Shown piece by piece: positions 8,146 to 16,120 of a stretch of DNA of 39,067 nt. The translations under genes were made by a program, and so were the position numbers. This stretch comes from an uncultured Prevotellaceae bacterium (GTDB lineage Bacteria > Bacteroidota > Bacteroidia > Bacteroidales > Bacteroidaceae). The stretch covers positions 1-39,067 of the forward strand of contig CACZBS010000038.1 in NCBI GenBank assembly GCA_902779455.1, written 5' to 3'. The notes below the pieces were generated by a model. The model made no database searches. It was not told the origin of the DNA and worked only from the letters and a program-made list of their open reading frames with translations. The stretch's first letter is position 1. Every line of letters starts with the position of its first letter.

Positions 8146-8883
8146 TCAGAACCGGTAGCCGAGGGAGAGGTCGGCCATGATGTTCTTGGGGTGGGCGCCC
8201 AGGAGGACGGCCGTGGCGGCGTTGCCTACGGGGTTGCCCATGAAGCCCGCATCCGAGACGCTCGTCAGCCCGACGCAGACGTCGTAGCCGATGATGAAGT
8301 GGCCCAGCGTCAGGTCGATGCCCCCGATGGCGCCGGCATCCCAGCGGTTGAAGGCGGGATAGCTGACCCGGCGGCTCTCACGGTCGTAGGCGCACGAGTG
8401 GAAATCGAAGGCGTGGCGGAAGTGGTCCACATCGAAGGTCTCGCAGCGGTCGGTGTTCACGATGTCCAGGCGGGTCTTGCCGCTGAGTCCGCAGGCCACG
8501 TAGGCGCCGCTGCGGAAGGTGAGGAAGCAGCCCTCGCCCAGTCTGAGGCGGGCCGCCAGCTGCAGCGGCAGCTGAAGGTAGTCGAGGCGCGTGCCGAAGC
8601 GGGCCTCCATGATTTGCTCGCTGCCGTAGTAGCCCTTAAACTTCCAGCCTTTCCTCACAAACTGGAGCGAAGGCTGGAGGCGCCAGACGCCGTTCTTCGA
8701 CAGTCCGATGTCGGCCCCTCCGCCGACGTGGAAGCCCGTGCGGTCCTCGATGTTCGTCACGCCGGCAAAGAGCGTCGAGCGGCCGATGCCGCCGCGCGCC
8801 TGCCAATGGATGTCCTGGCTGTTCATCACTGCGGGGAGTGCCGCGAGCCACAGCCCCATGATCGCTTTTCCAATTCTGTTCAT
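8146..8883 (-). CDS. PorT-like outer membrane beta-barrel protein
   Basis: This 245-residue protein has a signal peptide (MNRIGKAIMGLWLAALPAVMNSQ). Alternating amphipathic strands follow, for example WRLQPSLQFVRKGWKFKG, LDYLQLPLQLAARLRLG and IGGIDLTLGHFIIGYDV, and it ends in an aromatic residue (LSLGYRF) as expected for BamA-dependent barrels. The pattern 'Y-LQLPL-' followed by a glycine-rich strand is typical of the Bacteroidetes OMP_b-brl_2/PorT group. It is tandem with its neighbours on the minus strand, but I see no palindrome operator upstream (8884-9030 holds nothing else I recognise), so it is probably outside the local regulon. Role unknown beyond an outer membrane location. Confidence 0.75.
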   Translation of the reverse strand: MNRIGKAIMGLWLAALPAVMNSQDIHWQARGGIGRSTLFAGVTNIEDRTGFHVGGGADIGLSKNGVWRLQPSLQFVRKGWKFKGYYGSEQIMEARFGTRLDYLQLPLQLAARLRLGEGCFLTFRSGAYVACGLSGKTRLDIVNTDRCETFDVDHFRHAFDFHSCAYDRESRRVSYPAFNRWDAGAIGGIDLTLGHFIIGYDVCVGLTSVSDAGFMGNPVGNAATAVLLGAHPKNIMADLSLGYRF

Positions 8884-9030
8884 GTCTTTTTAGATTGATT
8901 GTTTCTATTAAACAAAACAGCCCGTCGGGAAAACCTTGCGCCCTGCGACGTTAAGTGATGTTAAATGAAGCGGGGGCGGGGGAGGTTAGACCTGCAGGCA
9001 GGACCGAATAGGGGAGTAAGATAAAACTTT

Positions 9031-9111
9031 CGTCACGCCGTGGCGGCATGCCGTCACGTCGTGATTTCATGCCGTCACGACGTGACGTCATGGCGTCACG
9101 ACGTGACGAAA
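9031..9111 (+). repeat. 21-bp palindromic repeat array, copy 1
   Basis: Four units of the palindrome GTCAC-GnC-GTGAC (some degenerate) are spaced every 21 bp by CATGCC-like linkers. The ends are complementary (CTTTCGTCACG / CGTGACGAAAG), so the whole element can fold on itself. It lies 14 bases past the stop of permease 3 and may act as its terminator. The same array occurs at 17750-17830 and 28430-28510. Confidence 0.85.
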
Positions 9112-9125
9112 GATTTCCGGACTGG

Positions 9126-11495
9126 TTATTCCGTCTTGATGTTCCGGACGGGATTCTCTGACGCAGCGCGCCAGCTCTGGATGACGACAGTGAGCAGGGA
9201 AATGATGAAGCAAGTAAACCCGGCAGCGGCGAATATCCAGGGGCTGAGCGCGATGCGATAGGAGAAGTTCTGGAGCCAGTCGCTCATGATATAATAGGAG
9301 ACGGGCACGGCGATGACGAACGACACCAGCAGCGGGGCGGCGAACGTGCGGAGCATCAGTGCTAAGACCTCGCCGGACGTGGAGCCCATCACCTTGCGGA
9401 TGGCTATCTCCTTCTGCCGTTGGCGGATGAAGAAGAGCGACAGGCCCACGTAGCCCAGTACGGAGATGACGATGGCAATGAGGGTGAAGAGGGAGATGAT
9501 GCGCAGCGTGTTCTGCTGGTCCTCGAAAGTTTCGGAGATACCCTCTTCCAAACTGCTGACATACCAAACCAATTCTTCTTCAGAGACACCCAGTCCTCTC
9601 AGCATTTCGTCGAAAGCGGTCTTCGCCTGCTTATTTCCATTTGTCTTGACGAGGAAGTTGGGATTTTCTACATGCTCCTGCAGGCGGATGGCGAAAGGTT
9701 CTGCTTCGTGTAGCACGTTGATGCGATGAAAATCCTTGATAATACCGCTGATAGGTGCCGTCTCGTCTTTGCCCCAAACCATCTCGCGGTCATCATCCGA
9801 CAACTCCAACCTACGCTTGGCATCCTCATTCAGATAGTAGCCATCGCTGGTGTTACCATAGTCTTGGAGAATATCCAGTCCATAGAGGCTGAAGGCCGTC
9901 GAGTCCAGATCGGTCAGGAACAGGCTCGTCAGTTTGTCGCCGTTCGTAATACTTCTGATGCTACTGTTGTAGGTGACAAAAGTCGTTCCACTATATTCTC
10001 CGATTCGCTCTACGAAAGGCATCTTCTCCAGCAGACTCCTGACGGTCTGGCTTTTATCCTCAGGTGTATTCACATAATAGAGTCGTTCCGTATTGAATCC
10101 TAATGGTGCATGAATAAGGTGATGTAGTTGTAACCAGATGACAAGGGCAGAAGTCAGCATCGTGATGGTGACGACGTTCTGCAGGATGATGAACACCTTG
10201 CCCAGCACCATCTTGGAGCGATAGCGGAACGAGCCCTTCACGATGTCGATGGGTTGGAAGCGGGAAATCTGCCACGAAGGCATGATGCCTGAAATGATGC
10301 CAGTCAGCAATACGAACCCCATGCTGACACCTACAGTGTCCAAACGAATATCATTCATCAGGTCAATCTTACCCTTAAACAGTTCGGCTGCTTCGTCTTG
10401 GAAACAGCAGGCTAAGACGAAACCTGCGACGAAGCAGAAAGCCACCATCAGCGTGGACTCGACGATCAATTTCAGGGAAATGCTGCGCTGACTGCTGCCA
10501 AAGAGGCGTCGCGTGGCCATCTCCTTGGCGCGGAAGCCGGTATTGGCAACGGTCAGGTTGATATAGTTACTCACGGCGAAGAATAGGATGGCCAGCACGG
10601 CTGCAAGCAGTATCTGGAGCCTCGTCTTGTCACCTTTCTGCATGCCTGCACCGTTGTTTTGCGGTGCAAACATAATGTCGGTCAGTGGTGTTGCGAAGAA
10701 CTCTTGGTTTTCCATGTGTGCCCACATATAGTTCTTGGCCAGATGGGCTTCTATCACTTTTTTCTTGGCATCAAGTGTCGCGCCTGGACGCAACATGAGA
10801 AATGCTTTGCAGGCACCTGTGCTGCTATATGCGAAAGAACGTGGTCTAAGCGTATAGCCCATCACTTGAGGAAAACGCTCCATGTTGGCAATGATTTGTG
10901 TCTCATTGGGCAGCACCGTACGGTCGAAATCCTTCACGATGCCGCTGACAGTATAGACCAACGTCGAGTCGTACGGATCTTCGTGGTTCATGAAGACAGA
11001 TCGCTTGCCAACAATCTGCAACGATTCGCCGATGGGATCCTTCTCACCAAAGAGACGCTGAGCCAGTCTTTCTGTGATAACGCACTTGTCTGGCGCATCG
11101 AGAACTGTCCGTTTGTCTCCCTTCGTTAATTCAAAATCGAAGAAGTTGAAGAATGTCGAGTCTGTCAGCATAATGATGCCATTCTCCTTATCTCCATCCT
11201 TCACCTCTCGCTGACCATATTTAATCCGTCCGTTCTGGCTCATCACGCAGCAGGTCTGCTCTATTTCCGGGCACATCTCTTGAATCTCTTGTGCAGCCTG
11301 CGGCCACATAAAGAAGTCCTCGCCACTACCCGTCAGGTAGATGCGGTCGGCATTCTTGTGCCACGAGTCGATGCTATATTGCCGCCACGTGTAGTCGCCC
11401 ATGAGGATGATGAACATCAGCGACACCACCAGCCCGGCTATATTAATAAAGGTATATAGCTTGTTGCGCGACAGGAATCTGAAATAACTCTTCAT
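9126..11495 (-). CDS. ABC transporter permease 3 (MacB_PCD/FtsX type)
   Basis: This 789-residue paralogue of permease 2 starts MKSYFRFLSRNKLYTFINIAG. The layout is an N-terminal membrane segment, a MacB-type periplasmic domain, an FtsX core (about 280-405), a second periplasmic part and a terminal FtsX core (about 665-775). RQRQKEIAIRKVMGSTSGE precedes the last core and the C-terminus is ENPVRNIKTE. The gene is noticeably less GC-rich than permease 4. ATG 11495 aligns with permease 2; an upstream start would add 8 residues and come close to the -7 box. It is transcribed alone from a palindrome-type promoter and followed by the 21-bp repeat array. Substrate and ATPase partner are unknown. Confidence 0.88.
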   Translation of the reverse strand: MKSYFRFLSRNKLYTFINIAGLVVSLMFIILMGDYTWRQYSIDSWHKNADRIYLTGSGEDFFMWPQAAQEIQEMCPEIEQTCCVMSQNGRIKYGQREVKDGDKENGIIMLTDSTFFNFFDFELTKGDKRTVLDAPDKCVITERLAQRLFGEKDPIGESLQIVGKRSVFMNHEDPYDSTLVYTVSGIVKDFDRTVLPNETQIIANMERFPQVMGYTLRPRSFAYSSTGACKAFLMLRPGATLDAKKKVIEAHLAKNYMWAHMENQEFFATPLTDIMFAPQNNGAGMQKGDKTRLQILLAAVLAILFFAVSNYINLTVANTGFRAKEMATRRLFGSSQRSISLKLIVESTLMVAFCFVAGFVLACCFQDEAAELFKGKIDLMNDIRLDTVGVSMGFVLLTGIISGIMPSWQISRFQPIDIVKGSFRYRSKMVLGKVFIILQNVVTITMLTSALVIWLQLHHLIHAPLGFNTERLYYVNTPEDKSQTVRSLLEKMPFVERIGEYSGTTFVTYNSSIRSITNGDKLTSLFLTDLDSTAFSLYGLDILQDYGNTSDGYYLNEDAKRRLELSDDDREMVWGKDETAPISGIIKDFHRINVLHEAEPFAIRLQEHVENPNFLVKTNGNKQAKTAFDEMLRGLGVSEEELVWYVSSLEEGISETFEDQQNTLRIISLFTLIAIVISVLGYVGLSLFFIRQRQKEIAIRKVMGSTSGEVLALMLRTFAAPLLVSFVIAVPVSYYIMSDWLQNFSYRIALSPWIFAAAGFTCFIISLLTVVIQSWRAASENPVRNIKTE

Positions 11496-11516
11496 ATCAT
11501 TAACGTTTTGTTGCTG

Positions 11517-11612
11517 CAAAGTTAAGGCAATAAAATGAATCCGCCAAGGCCCGAGGCCCTGGCGGATGCAGATTGTCTAAAAATTAGACAGCGAGGTGTA
11601 TGATTCTTTTAC
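11517..11612 (-). promoter_or_regulatory. Regulated promoter of permease 3 (palindrome-type operator)
   Basis: On the minus strand: degenerate distal box GTAAAAGAATCATAC (11612-11598), 7 bp, palindrome TGTCTAA-N3-TTAGACA (11590-11574), 25 bp, CTTGG (11548-11544), 19 bp, TAACTTTG (11524-11517). The distal box contains the TAA stop codon of the upstream lipoprotein gene. Confidence 0.82.
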
Positions 11613-12244
11613 AGTCCGAAGCGGAAGACGGCCAGAAACACGGGGCGCTCCTCCCAGGCGTCGTTGAACGACTGCAAGAGTCGGTCGCCTTCGTAGATGT
11701 CGGTGAGCTCCAGCGACAGCTGACGGTCCTGCCCGAAGGCCGTGCCGCCCTGTATCTGACCCTTGGCGAGCGTGATGGAGGTGTAGAGGCTGCCGAAATG
11801 CAGCACGATGTTGTGCTGCTGCCCGCCGTAGGTCAGCGACAGCGCCACGGGGTGCATCTCGAGCGTCCACCCCACCTGGCCGGCCTCCGTCTCCTTCACG
11901 AACGCATAGCTGCCCGTCAGCCCCATGTCGGGCAGGGCGCTGAGGGCCTGGCTCAGCTCGGGGTCGTCGACCACGCGGGCGAGCAGACGGAGGGGGAAGC
12001 CGTTGAAGATGACGGTGTGAGCGGTCAGGTTGCTGACGCTGAACGTGACGTCGTCGATGTCCTCGCGGTTCGTTTGCTTAGTCTGGCGGTCGGTGTAGAT
12101 AATGCTGTAGCGGCCCGGATATTCGCCCATGATGCCTTGGGCATAGTCCTCTTTATCCTGCTCGGTCAGTCCGTGGAACGTGGGGCCACGGTCGCAGGCG
12201 GCCAGCATGGCCACGGCCAGCACTGAAAACAATAGATTCTTCAT
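11609..12244 (-). CDS. Lipoprotein of unknown function (possibly DUF4840-like)
   Basis: The 211-residue product has a lipoprotein signal peptide MKNLLFSVLAVAMLAAC with the lipidated cysteine at residue 17. The mature protein has GLTEQDKEDYAQGIMGEYPG near its start and several beta-strand segments. This is reminiscent of Bacteroidetes lipoproteins annotated as DUF4840, but I cannot confirm it. An alternative ATG two codons upstream (12250) would also serve. It follows permease 4 by 68 bases on the same strand with no recognisable promoter between, so adaptor, permease 4 and this lipoprotein probably form one operon. A periplasmic or outer-membrane accessory of the exporter is a reasonable guess. 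Confidence 0.78.
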   Translation of the reverse strand: MKNLLFSVLAVAMLAACDRGPTFHGLTEQDKEDYAQGIMGEYPGRYSIIYTDRQTKQTNREDIDDVTFSVSNLTAHTVIFNGFPLRLLARVVDDPELSQALSALPDMGLTGSYAFVKETEAGQVGWTLEMHPVALSLTYGGQQHNIVLHFGSLYTSITLAKGQIQGGTAFGQDRQLSLELTDIYEGDRLLQSFNDAWEERPVFLAVFRFGL

Positions 12245-12312
12245 AATCATTCCTTTTTTTACTCTAAAACGACGCCGCCGATGGTTTATTGCATGGTCGA
12301 CCGCATTATTTT

Positions 12313-14709
12313 TCATTCCGTCTTGATGCTGTTCACGGGATTCTCGCTGGCCGTGCGCCAGCTCTGAGTGACGACGGTGGCCAGCGTGACGAAGCCGACG
12401 GCGAGCAGCGCCAGGGGGAAGATCCACCAGGGGATGGCGATGCGCTCGGCGAAGCCCTGGAGCCACTGCCGGCCGATGTAGTAGGCGAGGGGAGCGCTGA
12501 CGACAAAGCTGACGGCGAGCAGCAGGCCGTAGTGGCGGCAGAGCATCCGCAGGATTTCCTGCGTCGACGAGCCGAAGACCTTGCGGATGCCGATCTCCTT
12601 GCGGCGATACTCCGTCTCGAACATCGTCAGGCAGAAGACGCCGATGAGCGTGATGACGAGGCAGAGCACGGCGAACCAGCCCACCTGGCGGATGAAGCGG
12701 AACTCCTCCTGATAGAGCCGCTCCAGCTGCTGGTCGAGGAACTTCGGCTCCACGCGTTCGCCGCTGCCCATCGCCGTGAGCACGTCGCCCAGCTTGCGGC
12801 GCGTGTCCACCTTGTCGACGCCGGCCGCCACGCGGATGTTGGCAATGCCCAGCTGGTCGCCCCAGTCGATGTGGTCCTTGCCGAAGATGATGAAGGCGAG
12901 GGGCTCCTGCTGGCGGTCCTTGCGGGTGGACATGAAGCGGATGTTCTCGCAGACGCCGACGACGGGGAAGTCGTTCGACAGCAGCTTCTTGTCCATCTCC
13001 ACCCAGGGCCACTGCCGGCGGGCCGCCTCGTTGATGATGTAGCAGTCGCCGTCGTGCTCGTTGAAGTCGCGCCCCTCGGTGACCTTGATGCCCATGGTGC
13101 GCAGGTAGTGATGGTCGACGGGCATGCAGGTGAAGGTGATGTGGTGGTCGTCGTCGCCGCGCCCCCAGCCCATGTAGCTGTCGGCATTGCCCAGTACGAA
13201 GCGCGAGAAGCTCACGTCACTGACGCCGCCCTGCTGCATCAGCTCGGCGCGGATGGCGTCCTTCTTGCCCCACAGCTCCGAGGTGAGCTGCACGTAGAGC
13301 ACCTCGTCCTTCTGGAAACCGTAGTCGCTGTCGTAGATGTAGCGGCTCTGGAGGAGCAGGATGCCGATGTAGGTGACCACGAGCAGGGCGATGCCGAGCT
13401 GCAGGCCGACAAGCACGGAGCGCAGCCGGCGCCCCTTGGGTGTCAGTCCGAACGATCCCTTCAGTGCCAGCGCGGGCTGGAACGAGGTGGCGAAGAAGGC
13501 GGGATAGACGCCTGCGGCCACGCCCACCGCCACGGCCAGGAGCAGCATCAGCCCGACCAGCCATACGTGGTCGGCCACGGCGAGCGAGCCCAGCAGCAGT
13601 TCGGTAGGCTGCGATGCCATCGCAGCACACAGGCCGAGGCCCGCGCCACAGGCCAGCAGCGCCCACAGCACGCTCTCGGCAATGAGGCGCAGGCGCAGCG
13701 CCGTGGCTGATTCGCCCAGCACCCGCCGCGTGTTGATGCTCTTGATGCGCATGGGGCTCTGCGCCAGCGTGAAGTTGAGGAAGTTGACGGCGCTGGTGAC
13801 GATGATGAGCACGCAGGCCAGCTCCAGGATGAAGAGCATGGCGGGGTTGCCCTTGTCGTCGCCGGCCACGCCTGAGAAATAGGTCTGGCGCACGGGCGTC
13901 AGACGGTAGTCGTAGTGCTTGTAATACTTGTCGAAGCTGGCGCGCATCTCCTGCTCCTGGTCGGCACTGACTGCACCGGCAGCCAGCGCGCCGCCCCACT
14001 GCGTCCGCCACATCTGCTCCTTGAGCTGCTGGGCCAGACCGCTCAGCATCGTCGCCGGGTCGACGCCCTCGCGCAGCTTCACGTAGGCCACGTAGCTCCA
14101 TTCGCTCCAGCTGTCGAGGTCCTGCTGCGAGGCCCAATAGACATGGTTCTTCATCGAACAGTTATCGGGAAAGTCCTCATAGACGCCCTGCACGGTCAGG
14201 GTGTCGCTCTTCGAGTAGAGCGGCTCGCCGGCCACGTCGACCCGCCCGAACAGCTTCCGCGCCAGCGAGGCGGGGATGATGAGCGTGTGGTCGCTGTAGG
14301 CCTCCCACGACAGCTTGCCGCTGAGGCAGCGGGCGGCGACGGCCCCGAAGGGCGTCAGGTTGGTGCCGAGGCAGCTGTGCTCCACCACGCTGCCGTCCTT
14401 GATGAACTCGCGTGTGGGCGACCAGCCGCCCTGCTCGCTCATGGCCTCCACCTGCGGCAGCTGGGCTATCTGCGTCAGGGTGGGGCGGTTGCAGTTGGTG
14501 CCCCACGGATAGTCGTCGCCCATCTTCGACTCCACGCGGAAGACGCGGTCGGCATCCTTGATGCAGTCGTTGTACGAGCGGGCGTAGTCCACCTGCGTCA
14601 TCAGCAGATAGAAGGCGGCGAAGGCCACCGTCAGCCCCAAGAAGTTGAGCACTGTCGCCGTCTTGAAGCGGCGCGCCATATACCAGATGTTTCTTAATAA
14701 TTCTTTCAT
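12313..14709 (-). CDS. ABC transporter permease 4 (MacB_PCD/FtsX type)
   Basis: This 798-residue paralogue of permease 1 starts MKELLRNIWYMARRFKTATV. It has a first membrane segment at about 20-40, a periplasmic domain, FtsX core at about 280-410, a second periplasmic part and a final FtsX core at about 670-790. EYRRKEIGIRKVFGSS precedes the last core, as in permease 1, and the C-terminus is ENPVNSIKTE. ATG 14709 lies 6 bases after the adaptor stop codon, so the two are almost certainly cotranscribed. A repeat ATCACTGATCACT (14708-14720) spans both the adaptor stop and the run-up to this start. The codon usage is much more GC-rich than in permease 3, so the four copies do not share a recent common history of composition. 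Confidence 0.88.
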   Translation of the reverse strand: MKELLRNIWYMARRFKTATVLNFLGLTVAFAAFYLLMTQVDYARSYNDCIKDADRVFRVESKMGDDYPWGTNCNRPTLTQIAQLPQVEAMSEQGGWSPTREFIKDGSVVEHSCLGTNLTPFGAVAARCLSGKLSWEAYSDHTLIIPASLARKLFGRVDVAGEPLYSKSDTLTVQGVYEDFPDNCSMKNHVYWASQQDLDSWSEWSYVAYVKLREGVDPATMLSGLAQQLKEQMWRTQWGGALAAGAVSADQEQEMRASFDKYYKHYDYRLTPVRQTYFSGVAGDDKGNPAMLFILELACVLIIVTSAVNFLNFTLAQSPMRIKSINTRRVLGESATALRLRLIAESVLWALLACGAGLGLCAAMASQPTELLLGSLAVADHVWLVGLMLLLAVAVGVAAGVYPAFFATSFQPALALKGSFGLTPKGRRLRSVLVGLQLGIALLVVTYIGILLLQSRYIYDSDYGFQKDEVLYVQLTSELWGKKDAIRAELMQQGGVSDVSFSRFVLGNADSYMGWGRGDDDHHITFTCMPVDHHYLRTMGIKVTEGRDFNEHDGDCYIINEAARRQWPWVEMDKKLLSNDFPVVGVCENIRFMSTRKDRQQEPLAFIIFGKDHIDWGDQLGIANIRVAAGVDKVDTRRKLGDVLTAMGSGERVEPKFLDQQLERLYQEEFRFIRQVGWFAVLCLVITLIGVFCLTMFETEYRRKEIGIRKVFGSSTQEILRMLCRHYGLLLAVSFVVSAPLAYYIGRQWLQGFAERIAIPWWIFPLALLAVGFVTLATVVTQSWRTASENPVNSIKTE

Positions 14710-14715
14710 CACTGA

Positions 14716-15969
14716 TCACTTAATCACTAATACCTCATTGTCCTTGAACGCCTCGTAGCCGCTGGTGACGACGCGCTCGCCGGGTTCCAGGCCTTCGAGC
14801 ACCTCGTAGTGCTGGGGGTTCTGGCGGCCGATGCGTATGGGTCGGCGATAGGCCTTGCTGCCATCTGCAGAGAGCACGAAGATCCACTGGCCGCCGGTGG
14901 TCTGGAAGAAGGTGCCGCGAGGGATGAGGACAGCCTGCTCTGGCTGGCCCAATTCGAGATCGATATAGTAAGTCTGGCCCGTGCGGATGTTCTCCGGGCG
15001 CTCGCCGCGGAAGATGAAGTCGCAGCGGAACTTGCCCTGCCGCACCTCGGGATAGACCTTGCGCACCTGCAGCCCGTAGGTCTTGCCGCCGCGCTGGAAG
15101 GTGGCGGCGAGGCCCTGGCGCACGCGGTCGATGTAGTGCTCGTCGATCTCGGCCTGCACCTTATAGTCGGAGAGGTCGTTCAGCTGGCCTATCATCTGAC
15201 CGGGCGAGATGCTCTGGCCCAGCTCCACGTCGAGCAGTCCCAGCTCACCGTCGATGGCGGAGCGTACCTCGAGCTTATCCTTGCGCTGGCGGACGAGGAC
15301 GACGTTGCGCCGCATGTTCTCCAGGTTGTCCTCCATCTGGTCCATCTGCACCGTGCGGTAGACGCTGTCCTGCTTCAGTCGCTGGCTGACGAGCCGCCGC
15401 TTCTTCGCTGACAGGCGGTAGTCCTCCTCCGACTGGATGAACTCCTCGCGGCTGATGAGCTTCTGCTCGTAGAGGCGGCGACACTGGTCGTAGGCGCGCT
15501 GCTTGCGCTCGGTGTCCATGTCGAGCTGTGCCTGCTCCGTCTGGTTGTTGAGGCGGTCCTGCTGCATCGCCACCTGCGTGTTGCGCAGCAGGTTCTGCTT
15601 CTCGGCCAGCTCAGCCTCGGCGTTGAGGATCTGCAGGTCGAGCGCGGAGTTCGACAGGCGGATGATGACGTCGCCCTTGCGGACGTGCGACCCCTCCTCG
15701 GCCACTTTCTCCACGACGATGCCGCCCTCCTCGGGCGAGATCTGCACCACCTGGATGGGCATCACCTGCCCGTTGGTGCGCACGTAGTCCTTAAACTCGG
15801 CCTGCTGCACCTCGCTGACGGTCAGCTCGTCGCGGCTCACCCGCAGCGTCGCCGCATGGCTGCCGAAGATAATCCAGCCGACGACGACGAGCAGCAGCGC
15901 GGCGCCCGCCGCGTAGGGCCACCGGCTCATCAGCCGCTGCATTCTGGTCTTCTCTATTCGTCTGTCCAT
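14716..15969 (-). CDS. HlyD/MacA-type periplasmic adaptor (membrane fusion) protein
   Basis: The 417-residue protein has a single N-terminal membrane anchor (about 18-36) and the first half of a lipoyl-like barrel (GGIVVEKVAEEGSHVRKGDVI, about 81-102). A long coiled-coil hairpin rich in Gln, Glu and Arg (about 108-225) follows, then the second barrel half (VRSAIDGELGLLDVELGQSI) and a beta-barrel/MPD region to the end. It should link an inner-membrane permease to an outer-membrane channel. It is the first gene of a minus-strand operon with permease 4 and the lipoprotein, driven by a palindrome-type promoter shared back to back with the response regulator gene. The last codons (VLVIK) lie next to a short dispersed repeat that also forms the stop codon. 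Confidence 0.88.
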   Translation of the reverse strand: MDRRIEKTRMQRLMSRWPYAAGAALLLVVVGWIIFGSHAATLRVSRDELTVSEVQQAEFKDYVRTNGQVMPIQVVQISPEEGGIVVEKVAEEGSHVRKGDVIIRLSNSALDLQILNAEAELAEKQNLLRNTQVAMQQDRLNNQTEQAQLDMDTERKQRAYDQCRRLYEQKLISREEFIQSEEDYRLSAKKRRLVSQRLKQDSVYRTVQMDQMEDNLENMRRNVVLVRQRKDKLEVRSAIDGELGLLDVELGQSISPGQMIGQLNDLSDYKVQAEIDEHYIDRVRQGLAATFQRGGKTYGLQVRKVYPEVRQGKFRCDFIFRGERPENIRTGQTYYIDLELGQPEQAVLIPRGTFFQTTGGQWIFVLSADGSKAYRRPIRIGRQNPQHYEVLEGLEPGERVVTSGYEAFKDNEVLVIK

Positions 15970-15992
15970 GATCTATCGTTGATTTCTGACGG

Positions 15993-16088
15993 CAAAGTTA
16001 CATCATTTATCCCGTGGGGCCAAGCTTTTCCGGGCCGCCAAGTGCAAATCGTCTAAAAATTAGACAGTCCGGCGTATGATTTTTAGAC
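15993..16088 (-). promoter_or_regulatory. Regulated promoter of the adaptor operon
   Basis: On the minus strand: distal box GTCTAAAAATCATAC (16088-16074), 7 bp, palindrome TGTCTAA-N3-TTAGACG (16066-16050, one arm base changed), 25 bp, CTTGG (16024-16020), 19 bp, TAACTTTG (16000-15993). All spacings match the other four promoters exactly. Confidence 0.82.
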
Positions 16089-16098
16089 AGATTCTTCG

Positions 16099-16106
16099 TA
16101 ACTTTG
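16099..16106 (+). promoter_or_regulatory. -7 box of the response regulator gene, overlapped by the operator
   Basis: TAACTTTG lies 14 bases before ATG 16121. Counting back 19 bp puts the -33 region inside the distal box (16074-16088) of the divergent operator. Bound regulator should therefore interfere with this promoter, suggesting negative autoregulation (inference). Confidence 0.6.
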
Positions 16107-16120
16107 CAGAAAAATTGTGT

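Noticed and set aside
11609-13012. A 467-residue protein ending in the lipoprotein sequence
   Set aside because: The first 250 residues are an alternative frame of permease 4. The lipoprotein signal peptide at 12244 marks the real start.
16050-16088. Sigma-54 (-24/-12) promoter expected for an NtrC-like regulator
   Set aside because: No GG-N10-GC pattern fits at a sensible distance. The promoters have the Bacteroidetes -33/-7 form.
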